In this document: piece by piece, positions 17,559 through 27,243 of the stretch
How the letters are laid out: each line of letters starts with the position of its first letter
How positions within the stretch are numbered: position 1 is the stretch's first letter
Assembly: GCF_002104765.1 (NCBI RefSeq)
Contig: NZ_NCXM01000026.1
Span: 35,130 to 99,129, forward strand
DNA: 64,000 nucleotides
Origin: Mycolicibacterium vulneris
Lineage (GTDB): Bacteria > Actinomycetota > Actinomycetes > Mycobacteriales > Mycobacteriaceae
Reading direction: 5' to 3'
Translations under genes and position numbers: made by a program
The notes under the pieces: model-generated
What the model was told of the DNA's origin: nothing
The model's database searches: none
The model's input: the letters and a program-made list of their open reading frames with translations, nothing else

Positions 17559-18191
17559 GTGAGCACTCCCCGCACGCGCCGACGCGAAAAACTCGGCCCG
17601 GACGCAGCGGTGCGCCGCGAGATCCTGGCTGCCGCTTCAACAGTTCTGCGAGAGCAGGGAATTGGGAAGCTCAGCATCGGCGCGGTGCTGGACCGGGCCG
17701 CGCTGGGCACCCGGGCGTTCTATCGGCACTTTGAATCCAAGGACGATTTGGTGGCGGCGCTGTTTCTCGACATGGCGCGCGCCGAGGAACGGCGACTGCG
17801 ACGCCGGATGGCACCTGCCGTCACCGAGGTCGACGCGGTCGCGGCGTGGATCGATGGACGACTCGACCTGGCGTTCGATGACAACATCAAATCCGACTTG
17901 CGTCGTCTGTCGATGGAAGCTCAGTCGCAGTCCTCCGCACTCATTCAGCCCGCGTACGCGGAGATGCTCAAGCCGCTCAGCGAGGCGCTGCAGCGCGGCC
18001 TGCAGAGCGGGGTGTTCCACCACGTCGACCCGATGACGGGCGCCCAGTTCATTCACGGGGTGGTCTGGGCGGGCATCAACCAACACTGGGCGACGGGCGA
18101 TTTCGACCGCAACGTTCTCCGCGAACGCATGCTGCGGTTCTGCCTGCGCGGGCTGGGCGTGCGGGTCGCGGAACCGATCAAAGGAGACTAG
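17559..18191 (+). CDS. TetR family transcriptional regulator
   Basis: 210 residues from GTG 17559, 4 bp after the sulfotransferase stop. The N-terminal helix-turn-helix spans about 20-65 (REILAAASTVLREQGIGKL ... RAFYRHFESKDDLVAALF), typical of TetR/AcrR. The C-terminal ligand and dimer domain is helical. An ATG-start reading from 17517 would overlap the sulfotransferase more and is less likely. It probably represses its own operon through the dyad at 15115-15143. Confidence 0.88.
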   Translation: MSTPRTRRREKLGPDAAVRREILAAASTVLREQGIGKLSIGAVLDRAALGTRAFYRHFESKDDLVAALFLDMARAEERRLRRRMAPAVTEVDAVAAWIDGRLDLAFDDNIKSDLRRLSMEAQSQSSALIQPAYAEMLKPLSEALQRGLQSGVFHHVDPMTGAQFIHGVVWAGINQHWATGDFDRNVLRERMLRFCLRGLGVRVAEPIKGD

Positions 18192-18193
18192 CG

Positions 18194-18997
18194 ATGGACC
18201 TGGGCTTTGCCGGATCGACGGCCGTGGTCACCGGCGGCAGTAAGGGTATGGGACTGGCCATCGCCGAAACCCTTGCGGCCGAAGGGGCCAGCGTGGCGGT
18301 GATGGCCCGAGGCCACCAGGCGCTCGATGCCGCCGTTTCGTCGCTGCGGCGGGCGGGCGCTCCGGATGCCGTGGGCATCAGCGTGGATATGACCGACGCC
18401 GAGTCCATCACCGCGGGCTTCGCCGCCGTCGCGCAACGTTGGGGGCAACTCAACACCCTGGTCCACACGATCGGACCGGGTGACGGCTATTTCGAGCAGA
18501 TGGACGACGCACAGTGGGACGAGGCGTTCACCCTCGGCACCATGTCGGCCGTCCGGTCGATTCGCGCCGCTCTGCCGCTGCTGCGCTCCGCGGACTGGGC
18601 CCGCATCGTCACGTTGTCCGCGCATTCGATCCAGCGCCAAAACCCGCGGATCATCGCCTACACGGCATCGAAATCGGCCTTGGCCAGTGTCACCAAGAAC
18701 CTATCGAAAAGCCTTGCCACGGACGGCATTCTGGTCAACTGCGTGTGTCCTGGAACAATCGTCACCGCGAGCTTCACCGAAGCGCTCAAGGACATCCTCG
18801 CCGCCGACGGCCTCGACGCCACCAATCCGGTCGACGTCATGACCTGGATCGACAACAACTTTCACCAGCCCTGCGACCTCGGCCGCGCCGGACTGCCCGA
18901 AGAGGTCGCCTCCCTTACCGCCTACCTGGCGTCGCGGCGCAACGGCTACGTCACCGGCGCGACGGTCAACGTCGATGGCGGGTCAGACTTCATCTGA
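18194..18997 (+). CDS. Short-chain dehydrogenase/reductase (classical SDR)
   Basis: 267 residues, ATG with GGAGACTAGCG before it and 2 bp after the TetR stop. Classical SDR: TGGSKGMG cofactor loop near residue 14, catalytic Ser in VTLSAHS, YTASK (Tyr and Lys) near 156 and a C-terminal VTGATVNVDGGSDF. It should oxidise or reduce a secondary alcohol or ketone with NAD(P)(H). Last gene of the operon, converging on cobN with only 34 bp between. Confidence 0.9.
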   Translation: MDLGFAGSTAVVTGGSKGMGLAIAETLAAEGASVAVMARGHQALDAAVSSLRRAGAPDAVGISVDMTDAESITAGFAAVAQRWGQLNTLVHTIGPGDGYFEQMDDAQWDEAFTLGTMSAVRSIRAALPLLRSADWARIVTLSAHSIQRQNPRIIAYTASKSALASVTKNLSKSLATDGILVNCVCPGTIVTASFTEALKDILAADGLDATNPVDVMTWIDNNFHQPCDLGRAGLPEEVASLTAYLASRRNGYVTGATVNVDGGSDFI

Positions 18998-19031
18998 CTG
19001 CCCCGTCACGCTCGAGCCACACAGGGCCCCG

Positions 19032-22000
19032 TCAGCCTTCCAGATCGCCCTCGGTTTCCAGCAGCGCCTGACGCAACCCCTCCAGGGTTTCCGGTTGCGG
19101 ATGCGCCCACATGCCACGCCCGGCCGCCTCCAGCAGCCGTTCGGCCATGCCGTGCAGCGCCCAGGGATTAGATTCCGACATGAACTTGCGGTTCTCCGGG
19201 TCCAGCACGTAGCGCTCGGTGAGCTGTTCGTACATCCAGTCGGCCATCACCCCGGCCGTCGCGTCGTAGCCGAACAGGTAGTCCACCGTCGCCGCCATCT
19301 CGAACGCGCCCTTGTATCCGTGCCGGCGCATCGCCGACATCCAGCGCGGATTGACCACACGCGCCCGGAACACGCGGGTGGTCTCCTCCGACAGCGTGCG
19401 GGTGCGGATCGCATCGGGGCGGGTGTTGTCGCCGATGTAGGCGGCGGGCGCCTGGCCGGTCAGCGCGCGCACCGTGGCCACCATGCCCCCGTGGTACTGG
19501 AAATAGTCGTCGGAGTCGGCGATGTCGTGCTCGCGGGTGTCGGTGTTCTTCGCGGCCACCGCGATGCGCCGGTACTGCCGGTTCATATCGTCGACGGCCT
19601 CGCGGCCATCCAGATCGCGGCCGTAGGCGAACCCGCCCCACGCCGTGTACACGGCGGCCAGGTCGGCGTCGTCGCGCCAGTTGCGGCTGTCGATCAGCTG
19701 CAGCAGGCCCGCACCATAGGTGCCCGGCTTGGAACCGAAAATCCTTGTGGTGGAGCGGCGTTGATCGCCGTGCTGAGCCAGGTCAGCCTGGGCGTGCGTA
19801 CGAACGTAGTTGTCTTCGGCGGACTCGTCGAGCTCAGCGACCAGCCGCACCGCGTCGTCGAGCATCGTCACGACGTGCGGGAAGGCGTCCCGGAAGAAAC
19901 CGGAGATGCGCACCGTCACGTCGATGCGCGGGCGGCCCAACTCGGCCAGCGGAATCGCCGCCAGATCGACGACGCGCCGCGACGCGTCATCCCACACCGG
20001 GCGGACACCGAGCAGGGCAAGGACTTCGGCGATGTCATCACCGGCGGTGCGCATGGCCGAGGTGCCCCACACCGACAGCCCGACCGATTGCGGCCACTGC
20101 CCGTGGTCGTCCCGGTAGCGGGTGAGCAACGAATCAGCCAGCGCCACACCGGCTTCCCAGGCCAGCCGGGACGGCACTGCCTTGGGGTCGACGGAATAGA
20201 AGTTGCGGCCGGTGGGCAGCACGTTGACCAGGCCGCGCAGCGGGGATCCGGACGGGCCGGCCGGGACGAACCGGCCGTCCAGGGCGCGCAGCACCTGCTC
20301 GATTTCGGCGGCGGTGCCGGCGAGCCGTGGCACCACTTCGGTGGCCGCGAAACGCAGCACCGCGGCGACGTCGGCGTCGTCGGCGATCCTTACGGCCGCA
20401 TCGGCATCCCAGCCGGTCGCCTGCAACGCGGCGATGAGCTCGCGGGCCACGGCCTCGGTGTGATCGACCGTGGTCCGGTCGTCGGTGCCGTCCTCGGCCA
20501 AACCCAGGGCCTGTCGCAATCCGGGCAGGGTGTGCTCGCCGCCGAACAATTGGCGGGCCCGCAGGATCGCCAGCACCAGATCCAGTTCGGCACCCCCCGT
20601 TGGCTTTTGCCCAAGGATGTGCAGGCCGTCACGGATCTGAACATCCTTGATCTCGCACAGCCAGCCATCGACGTGCAGCAGCATGTCGTCGAACGAGTCT
20701 TCCTCGGGACGTTCGGTCAGGCCCAGATCGTGGTCCATCTTCGCGGCCCGCATCAGCGTCCAGATCTGCTGGCGGATGGCGGGCAGCTTGCCGGGGTCCA
20801 GCGCGGCGACGTTGGCGTGCTCGTCGAGCAGCTGCTCCAAACGCGCGATGTCACCGTAGGATTCGGCGCGCGCCATCGGAGGGATCAGATGGTCGACCAG
20901 AACGGCGTGCGCGCGCCTTTTGGCCTGCGTGCCCTCGCCGGGATCGTTGACCAGGAAAGGGTAGATCATCGGCAGGTCGCCCAAAGCGGCGTCGGGGCCG
21001 CAGGCCGCCGACATGCCCAGCGTCTTGCCGGGCAGCCATTCCAGGTTGCCGTGCTTGCCCAGATGCACCACCGCGTGTGACCCGAAGCCGACGTCCAGCC
21101 AGCGATACGCGGCCAGGTAATGGTGGCTGGGCGGCAGGTCCGGATCGTGATAGATGGCGACCGGGTTTTCCCCGAAGCCGCGGGGCGGCTGCACCATCAG
21201 CACCAGATTGTCTGATTGCATTGCGGCGATCACGATTTCGCCGTCGGGATCGTTGCTGCGGTCCACGAAAAGATTCCCGGGTGCCGGGCCCCAGTGCTCG
21301 GTGACGGCGTCGGTGAATTCGGTGGGCAGGGTCGCGAACCATTCGCGGTAATCCCTGGCGGAGACCCGGATGGGGTTGCCAGCCAGTTGGCCTTCGGTGA
21401 GCCAGTCGGGGTCCTGTCCGCCCCGCTCGATCAGCGCGTGGATCAGGGCGTCGCCGTCGTTGGCCTCGACGCCCGGCAGCTCACCCACCCGGTAGCCGTG
21501 CTCACGCATCGCCTGCAGCAGCGCGATGGCGCTCGCCGGCGTGTCCAACCCGACCGCGTTACCGATGCGGGCGTGCTTGGTGGGATAGGCCGAGAACACC
21601 AGGGCCACCCGCTTGTCCGGCGGGGGGATTTGGCGCAGCCGCGCGTGGCGGACCGCCAGCCCCGCGACGCGGGCGCAGCGCTCCGCGTCGGCGACGTAAG
21701 AGATCAGGCCGTCGTCGTCAATCTCCTTGAAGGAGAACGGCACCGTGATGATGCGGCCGTCGAACTCGGGCACCGCCACCTGGCTGGCCACGTCGAGCGG
21801 GCTCAGGCCGTCATCGTTCGCGCGCCATTGGGCGCGCGGGCTGGTCAGGCACAACCCCTGCAGGATCGGGATATCCAGCGCGGCAAGGTGTTCGACGTTC
21901 CAGCTGTCATCGGCACCACCGGCCGCCGCCTCCGCAGGCCTCAGTCCCCCGGCCGCGAGGACGGTGACCACCATGGCGTCGGCGTCGCCCAGCCGTTGCA

Positions 22001-22607
22001 GCAGTTCGGGTTCGGCGGTGCGCAGCGATGCGCAGTAGACCGGCATCGCCCGCGCGCCGGCGTCTTCGACGGCCCGGCACAGCGCCTCGACGTAGCCGGT
22101 GTTGCCGGCCAGGTGCTGCGCGCGGTAGTACAGCACCGCGATCGTCGGGCCGTCGGCATCAATGGCGTTCGGCCGCGGCAGTTCCCCCCATGTCGGGGTC
22201 ACGACCGGCGGGGTGAATCCGAACCCGGTCATCAGCACGGTGTCCGAGAGAAAGGCGTGCAGCTGGCGCAGGTTGTCCACGCCGCCGTGGGCCAGGTAGA
22301 TGTGGGCTTGCACAGCGATGCCGGCCGCCAGCGTGGACAGACCGGTCAACTCGGCGTCGGCGGCCTGCTCGCCGCTGACCAACACCGTGGGCACCCCACT
22401 GGCGATCACGGTGTCGATCCCGCTTTGCCATGCCCGGTAGCCGCCGAGGATCCGCACCACCACGATGGCGGCGCCGGCCAGCAGCCCGGGCAGCTCGTCG
22501 TCCGACAGCCGCGACGGGTTGGCCCACCGATAGTTCTTCCCGCTGGAACGGGCGCTGATCAGGTCCGTATCGGATGTCGACAGCAGCAGGATGGTCGGCT
22601 CAGCCAC
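19032..22607 (-). CDS. cobN: Cobaltochelatase subunit CobN
   Basis: 1191 residues, close to the usual 1190-1280. CobN is the large subunit of the ATP-dependent aerobic cobaltochelatase that, with CobS and CobT, inserts cobalt into hydrogenobyrinic acid a,c-diamide. Family features seen: a flavodoxin-like N-terminus (LLLSTSDTDLISAR), PTKHARIGNAVGLDTPAS near 340, HLGKHGNLEWLPGK near 515, and the C-terminal VDYLFGYDATAGVMADWMYEQ and RKFMSESNPWALH blocks. It corresponds to Rv2062c. Unlike in M. tuberculosis, it is separated from cobG by the sulfonate locus. No B12 riboswitch could be recognised in its short leader. Confidence 0.96.
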   Translation of the reverse strand: MAEPTILLLSTSDTDLISARSSGKNYRWANPSRLSDDELPGLLAGAAIVVVRILGGYRAWQSGIDTVIASGVPTVLVSGEQAADAELTGLSTLAAGIAVQAHIYLAHGGVDNLRQLHAFLSDTVLMTGFGFTPPVVTPTWGELPRPNAIDADGPTIAVLYYRAQHLAGNTGYVEALCRAVEDAGARAMPVYCASLRTAEPELLQRLGDADAMVVTVLAAGGLRPAEAAAGGADDSWNVEHLAALDIPILQGLCLTSPRAQWRANDDGLSPLDVASQVAVPEFDGRIITVPFSFKEIDDDGLISYVADAERCARVAGLAVRHARLRQIPPPDKRVALVFSAYPTKHARIGNAVGLDTPASAIALLQAMREHGYRVGELPGVEANDGDALIHALIERGGQDPDWLTEGQLAGNPIRVSARDYREWFATLPTEFTDAVTEHWGPAPGNLFVDRSNDPDGEIVIAAMQSDNLVLMVQPPRGFGENPVAIYHDPDLPPSHHYLAAYRWLDVGFGSHAVVHLGKHGNLEWLPGKTLGMSAACGPDAALGDLPMIYPFLVNDPGEGTQAKRRAHAVLVDHLIPPMARAESYGDIARLEQLLDEHANVAALDPGKLPAIRQQIWTLMRAAKMDHDLGLTERPEEDSFDDMLLHVDGWLCEIKDVQIRDGLHILGQKPTGGAELDLVLAILRARQLFGGEHTLPGLRQALGLAEDGTDDRTTVDHTEAVARELIAALQATGWDADAAVRIADDADVAAVLRFAATEVVPRLAGTAAEIEQVLRALDGRFVPAGPSGSPLRGLVNVLPTGRNFYSVDPKAVPSRLAWEAGVALADSLLTRYRDDHGQWPQSVGLSVWGTSAMRTAGDDIAEVLALLGVRPVWDDASRRVVDLAAIPLAELGRPRIDVTVRISGFFRDAFPHVVTMLDDAVRLVAELDESAEDNYVRTHAQADLAQHGDQRRSTTRIFGSKPGTYGAGLLQLIDSRNWRDDADLAAVYTAWGGFAYGRDLDGREAVDDMNRQYRRIAVAAKNTDTREHDIADSDDYFQYHGGMVATVRALTGQAPAAYIGDNTRPDAIRTRTLSEETTRVFRARVVNPRWMSAMRRHGYKGAFEMAATVDYLFGYDATAGVMADWMYEQLTERYVLDPENRKFMSESNPWALHGMAERLLEAAGRGMWAHPQPETLEGLRQALLETEGDLEG

Positions 22608-22654
22608 CCGTCATTCGTACCGCAACGAGGCGTACGCGCGCCTACTGGGACCGG

Positions 22655-23335
22655 TCAACCGCCCAGCATCGCCGCGATCCGGTCGGCGACCTGTTGCGCC
22701 ATGATTCGCGCGGGGCCGTCCTTCGCCGGTTCGTAGCGGTCCGCGAGGGCGTCGTAGTTGGCGCCGGCGATCGACCCGTGATCGGCCGCCAATTCCACCA
22801 CCTCCACGGGCCAGCCGATACGTTCCAGGCGGGCGGCGAAATCCCGGCTGGCGTCCACCGGCACGACGTCATCGTCGAGTCCGTGCAGCAACGAGAACGG
22901 CGAACCGACATCGGCGGCGCTCAACCCGTCGGTGAGCGGTTCACCGGAGATCGGATCGGGGACCATGAAGGCTCCGGCGAGGCACACCGTGTGCGCGGGG
23001 GCGAAGTCGAATTGCGCCGCGCGCAGCGTCACGCCCGCCGCGGCGGCGCCGCCCATCGACCACCCGACGAGCAGGATGCGCCCGGCGTCGGTGGCGAGGT
23101 TGCGGGTGAACTCCAGCGACCGCAGCAGATCTGCCCGCCCGCCGTCATCGGCATGGGAGTTCCAGTCCGGCGCCACCACCACCGCGGCGCGCCCGGCCAG
23201 CATGCCGGCCAGCGGGCCGACGGCGGCGCGGGCATCGGTTTGCGCACCATGCCACAACAAGATCGTGGACGGCGCCGGCTCGCCGAAGACATCGGCCCAC
23301 CGACCGGGGGCATATTCCACCGTTCTCACGGGCAC
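22655..23335 (-). CDS. Alpha/beta hydrolase
   Basis: 226 residues, GTG start. Small alpha/beta hydrolase with nucleophile Ser in LLVGWSMGGAAAAG near 90, Asp in LLHGLDDDVVPVDAS and His in AADHG. The TILLWHGAQTD segment forms the oxyanion side. It is 35 bp downstream of ssuD on the same strand and 47 bp upstream of cobN, so may be the last gene of the ssu transcript. Substrate unknown. Confidence 0.78.
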   Translation of the reverse strand: MPVRTVEYAPGRWADVFGEPAPSTILLWHGAQTDARAAVGPLAGMLAGRAAVVVAPDWNSHADDGGRADLLRSLEFTRNLATDAGRILLVGWSMGGAAAAGVTLRAAQFDFAPAHTVCLAGAFMVPDPISGEPLTDGLSAADVGSPFSLLHGLDDDVVPVDASRDFAARLERIGWPVEVVELAADHGSIAGANYDALADRYEPAKDGPARIMAQQVADRIAAMLGG

Positions 23336-23370
23336 GAGGATGCCCGCACTGACGCGTGTTCAATCCTCGA

Positions 23371-24462
23371 TCAGGCAACGCCCTTGTTGCGCAGGATCGG
23401 CAGCACGCCCTCGGCAAACCAGTAGGCCTCTTCCAGATGCGGATAGCCAGACAGGATGAATTCGTCGAAGCCCAGCGCGTGGTATTCGGCGATGAGGTCG
23501 GCGACCTCCTGGTGGCTACCGACCAGCGCGGTGCCCGCACCGCCGCGCACCAGCCCCACCCCGGCCCACAAATTCGGATAGATCTCCAGCTTGTCGAGAC
23601 GGCCGCCGTGCAGCGCGGTCATGCGGCGCTGCCCCTCGGATTCCGAACGACCGTGCTGTTCAGTGGCATTCGCGATCTGCTCGGGGCTCAATTGGCTGAC
23701 CAGTTCCTCGGCCACGGCCCATGCCGCCGCGGAGGTGTCGCGGCTGATGGTGTGCAACCGGATCCCGAACCGCACGCTGCGGCCGCGTTCTTCGGCCAGC
23801 GCCCGCACCTTGGCGATCTTCTCCGCGGCGGCCCGCGGCGGCTCACCCCAGGTGAGATATACGTCCACGTATTCGGCCGCGATCGCCAGTGCCGGCGCTG
23901 AGGATCCGCCGAAATAGATCTGCGGCAACGGATCCGGCGGCTCCGACACCCGCGCGTCTTCGACGTGGTAGTACTTGCCCTCGAAGTCGACGGATTCCTG
24001 CCGCCACACGGAACTGACGATGTGCAGGAATTCACCCGTGCGCGCGTAGCGCTCGTCGTGGCCGAGCCAATCACCGAAGCGGCGTTGCTCGCGGTCGTCG
24101 CTACCGCTGACGACATTGAGCAGCACCCGACCATCCGAAAAGCGCTGCAGCGTCGCGGTCTGCTGCGCGGCCAACGTCGGCGGCACCAGGCCCGGCCGGA
24201 AGGCAACCAGGAACTTCAACCGTTCCGTCTCGGCGAGCAGCGCCGATGCCGTCAACCACGCGTCCTCACACCAGGTTCCGGTGGGAGTCAGCACGCCCTC
24301 GTAACCGAGCCGGTCCGCGGCGCGCGCCACCTCGGCCAGATAGCGACGAGTCGGCTTGCGATGACTCGCCGGAACCACGTGATGCGGCGACGCATGCGAG
24401 CCGCCCACGATGGACCGGCTGTCGCCGGTGGTCGGCAGGAACCAGAAAAATTTTGCCGCCAT
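23371..24462 (-). CDS. ssuD: FMNH2-dependent alkanesulfonate monooxygenase SsuD
   Basis: 363 residues. Bacterial luciferase-like (LLM) enzyme that uses reduced FMN and oxygen to release sulfite from alkanesulfonates. Strong SsuD signature: FFWFLPTTGDSRS at the N-terminus, RLGYEGVLTPTGTWCEDAW with the conserved Cys near 65, YLTWGEPP near 205, NLWAGVGLVRGGAGTALVGS near 300 and LSGYPHLEEAY at the end. ATG 24462 has GAGGAG; the ssuA stop is 11 bp upstream. No flavin reductase (SsuE) gene is nearby, so reduced FMN must come from elsewhere. Confidence 0.93.
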   Translation of the reverse strand: MAAKFFWFLPTTGDSRSIVGGSHASPHHVVPASHRKPTRRYLAEVARAADRLGYEGVLTPTGTWCEDAWLTASALLAETERLKFLVAFRPGLVPPTLAAQQTATLQRFSDGRVLLNVVSGSDDREQRRFGDWLGHDERYARTGEFLHIVSSVWRQESVDFEGKYYHVEDARVSEPPDPLPQIYFGGSSAPALAIAAEYVDVYLTWGEPPRAAAEKIAKVRALAEERGRSVRFGIRLHTISRDTSAAAWAVAEELVSQLSPEQIANATEQHGRSESEGQRRMTALHGGRLDKLEIYPNLWAGVGLVRGGAGTALVGSHQEVADLIAEYHALGFDEFILSGYPHLEEAYWFAEGVLPILRNKGVA

Positions 24463-24473
24463 AACTCCTCAGA

Positions 24474-25484
24474 TCAGCTGGTGAGGCCTGGTCGCAACAC
24501 CTCATTGAATCGACGGTCGACCCAGTTGGCCAACCTGGGCGACGACGCGAGCTGGCCTGCGGCCGCGAACAAATTGGCCAGCTTCTGTTCCGACGCGACC
24601 ACGTCGTCACCGAGTTCGGTCGGCAACCGCAGGCTGCGCGTCGCCGCGACCGCCGCCACCTGGAGATCCAATCCTACTGCGGCGGAATAGTCTTGGGCCC
24701 ATTCTTGGGGATGAGCCCTGGCCCACTGAACCGCCTTCTCGAAACGTACCAGCAGGTCGGACAGCGCGGTGTTGCGTTTCGGGTCGTCCAGCGCCTGGTC
24801 GGAGGCGACGCCCACCCAGTCGCCATTGGTGACGCCCTGCGCCTCGGCGATGCTGCGCACCGGGATCTGCTGCTCGGCCTGGGCCGTATAGGGATCCCAG
24901 ATGGCCCAGGCGTCGGCCTGGTGCTGGCTGAACGCCGACAGGGCGTCGGCGGGCTGGAGGAACACGAACTTCACCTCGGCGGGTTTTAGCCCGGCCTTGT
25001 CCAGCTGGGCCAGCAGGTTGGCGTGCGACGAGCTGCCCTTGGCGACGGCGATCGCCTTCCCGTGCAGATCGGAGACCGAGGTGATAGGCGAGTCAGCATG
25101 CACCAGAACGCGATTGCCCGCCCCGCCGCCACCGTACGCGGAGACCGCCTTGATCTTCGCGTTGCTGGCGGCCCCGAAGATCGGCGGCGTGTTACCGGTG
25201 ATCGCGAAGTCGATCTTGCCCGCGGTGGCCGCCTCGACTTGCGGCGGCCCGGACGTGAACGTCGAGAACGCGACGCGGTAGGGCAGGTTGTCCAGCTGCC
25301 CGGCGGCGCGAAGCAGCGCTTCGGTGCCACCCTTCTGATCCCCCACCTGCAGGGTGAGACCGGACAGCGCCGACAGGGGCACCGCCCCCGGCGGCGGCTT
25401 AGGCCCCAAACTTGCTGTGCGCGAGACACATCCACCCAACAGGAACACGACCGTCGCGGCCAGCGCGACGAAGCCCCGCGTCAA
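24474..25484 (-). CDS. ssuA: Sulfonate ABC transporter substrate-binding lipoprotein SsuA
   Basis: 336 residues. Lipoprotein signal: hydrophobic core and lipobox LLGGC (Cys near 19). The mature part is a type II periplasmic-binding fold of the NitT/TauT/SsuA class (LQVGDQKGGTEALLRAAGQ, DFAITGNTPPIFGA, AIAVKGSS-like segment, DAWAIWDPYTAQAE). It captures aliphatic sulfonates for SsuBC. The start is a TTG overlapping the ssuB stop by 4 bases (TTGA), so translation is coupled to ssuB. Confidence 0.9.
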   Translation of the reverse strand: MTRGFVALAATVVFLLGGCVSRTASLGPKPPPGAVPLSALSGLTLQVGDQKGGTEALLRAAGQLDNLPYRVAFSTFTSGPPQVEAATAGKIDFAITGNTPPIFGAASNAKIKAVSAYGGGGAGNRVLVHADSPITSVSDLHGKAIAVAKGSSSHANLLAQLDKAGLKPAEVKFVFLQPADALSAFSQHQADAWAIWDPYTAQAEQQIPVRSIAEAQGVTNGDWVGVASDQALDDPKRNTALSDLLVRFEKAVQWARAHPQEWAQDYSAAVGLDLQVAAVAATRSLRLPTELGDDVVASEQKLANLFAAAGQLASSPRLANWVDRRFNEVLRPGLTS

Positions 25485-26236
25485 AGCCGCACACCAAGAC
25501 GATTCAGCAACTCCGCGCGATGCCGCTCGGTGTGCGCACCGGGATCGCCGGGTGGGCGGCGAGGCTCCTCGATGGTCAGCGTGTGCACGACACGGCCTTC
25601 CTCGAGCACCAGCACACGATCGGCCAACGCGACCGCTTCGTCGACGTCATGGGTGATCAGCAGCACCCCGAAACCGTGCCGGCGCCACAGATCCAGCAGC
25701 AGGGTGTGCATGGTCAGCCGGGTCAGCGCGTCCAACGCGCCGAACGGTTCGTCGAGCAGCAGCAATTGCGGCTCGGCCACCAGCGCGCGCGCCAACGAAA
25801 TCCGTTGCGCCTGACCACCGGACAGGGTCAGCGGCCACGCCCCCGCATGGTCGCCCAGCCCAACGTCGGCCAGCGCCCGGTCGGCGCGATCGCGGACTTG
25901 CGCCCGCGGCAGGCGGCTGCGGGTGAGGCCGTATCCGACGTTGGTCCGCACATCGCGCCACGGGAACAGGCGCGGCTCCTGGAATGCCAGCGCCGGAGCG
26001 CCGGCCACCACGCGCTGTCCGCTGTGGTCATCCGAGAGTCCGGCGAGCACCCGCAGCACAGTCGATTTGCCCGAGCCGCTGCGTCCGACCAGCGCGACGA
26101 TCTCGCCGCGCTGCACCCGCACCGAAACGTCGTTGAGCACCTGCCGGTTTCCGTACCACTTGTCGACGTGCCGCAGCTCGCCGGCAATGTCGGTCCGCCC
26201 GCGGGTGGCGGTGGCCGATTCCGCGATGAGTGTCAA
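25481..26236 (-). CDS. ssuB: Sulfonate ABC transporter ATPase SsuB
   Basis: 251 residues from a TTG at 26236, with AAAGG upstream and 11 bp after ssuC. The frame stays open much further upstream, but that part is antisense-style shadow of ssuC. ABC ATPase: Walker A GRSGSGKST, signature LSGGQAQR, Walker B LLLLDEPFGALD, H-loop ITHDVDEA. The Q-loop context FQEPRLFPWRDV is characteristic of the nitrate/taurine/sulfonate transporter family. It energises SsuC. Confidence 0.92.
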   Translation of the reverse strand: MTLIAESATATRGRTDIAGELRHVDKWYGNRQVLNDVSVRVQRGEIVALVGRSGSGKSTVLRVLAGLSDDHSGQRVVAGAPALAFQEPRLFPWRDVRTNVGYGLTRSRLPRAQVRDRADRALADVGLGDHAGAWPLTLSGGQAQRISLARALVAEPQLLLLDEPFGALDALTRLTMHTLLLDLWRRHGFGVLLITHDVDEAVALADRVLVLEEGRVVHTLTIEEPRRPPGDPGAHTERHRAELLNRLGVRL

Positions 26237-26247
26237 GCCTGGACCTT

Positions 26248-27075
26248 TCAGTGTCGGTACCGCAGCGTGCGGCGTTCGATGAGCCGGACGAGCGCGTCGG
26301 TCATGATGCCCAACAGCGCGTAGATGGTCAGTCCGAAGATGATGATGTCGATTCGCAGAAAGTCGCGGGCATTGTTGATCAGGAAGCCAATTCCCTTGTC
26401 GGCGTTGATCTGCTCGGCGACGATCAAGGTCAGCCACGCGATGGCCAGCGATTGGCGGAAACCGACGAGCACCTGTGGCGCCGTGCTGGGCACGATGATC
26501 CGGGTGAACCGCTGAGCGAACGAAAAGCCCAGCACCTGAGCGGTTTCCAGCATCTTGGGGTCCACCTGCCGGATCGCCGAAAACGTGTTGAGGTAGAGCG
26601 GGAAGACCACACCCAGGGCGACGAGCAACACCTTGGGCAGCTCGCCGATTCCGAACCAGAGGATGAACAGCGGAATCAGTCCCAAGTGCGGCAGTGCCCG
26701 GATCATCTGCATCGGCGGGTCCACGGTCGATTCGACCCAGCGCGACAGGCCGACCGCCGCGCCCGCCACGATCCCGATGATCCCGCCCAGCAGCAGCCCC
26801 GCTACAACGCGGACGGTGGAGATGTGCAGTGCGTCGGCGAGCTGGCCGTTGCGGGTCACCTCGACGCCGGCCTCGAGGATCAAGGAGGGGGCCGGGAGCA
26901 CGTCGGCGGGAATCAGGCCGAGCGCGCTGCCCAATTGCCACAGCGCCAGCAGCGCCAGCGGCGACGCGACGCGCACGACTTCCCATTTGCGGCGCGCCCA
27001 TAATCCACTCGGCCCGCCGGCTCGGGCTCCGCCCGGCTTGCTCGGCGCAGCGTCGAGCGCGGTGGCAATGCTCAC
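26248..27075 (-). CDS. ssuC: Sulfonate ABC transporter permease SsuC
   Basis: 275 residues from GTG 27075; an upstream GTG-type extension to 27174 looks non-coding. Six hydrophobic segments are visible: about 38-58 (SPLALLALWQLGSALGLI), 95-118, 130-150, 155-172, 205-225 and 245-262. The EAA loop is seen as GFRQSLAIAWLTLIVAEQI. The ATPase contact and family pattern are those of SsuC/TauC permeases. First gene of the ssuC-ssuB-ssuA-ssuD run; the promoter should be in the 168-bp gap after the dioxygenase-like gene. Confidence 0.9.
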   Translation of the reverse strand: MSIATALDAAPSKPGGARAGGPSGLWARRKWEVVRVASPLALLALWQLGSALGLIPADVLPAPSLILEAGVEVTRNGQLADALHISTVRVVAGLLLGGIIGIVAGAAVGLSRWVESTVDPPMQMIRALPHLGLIPLFILWFGIGELPKVLLVALGVVFPLYLNTFSAIRQVDPKMLETAQVLGFSFAQRFTRIIVPSTAPQVLVGFRQSLAIAWLTLIVAEQINADKGIGFLINNARDFLRIDIIIFGLTIYALLGIMTDALVRLIERRTLRYRH

Positions 27076-27243
27076 TGTGCCGACGCTATGGCGCGGCCGG
27101 GGGCCGGGGTAAGGGTTTACGTCTGGCTGAAGGCAATCGAAGAACACCGGGTCCGGCGCCAGATCCAGGACCACCGCGCGGCAGGCAGGAACGTGTCGGC
27201 GGCCCGCGGCGACGTTTCCCGCCTACCGGGAAGGCAGCCACTC

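Noticed and set aside
18975..21080. 701-codon plus-strand open frame
   Set aside because: Antisense to cobN; composition is that of a complement shadow and no motif is present.
22608..22654. Cobalamin riboswitch before cobN, or before cobG and cobL
   Set aside because: I looked for a B12-box-like conserved core in these leaders; the cobN gap is only 47 bp and no riboswitch-like structure could be recognised in the others.
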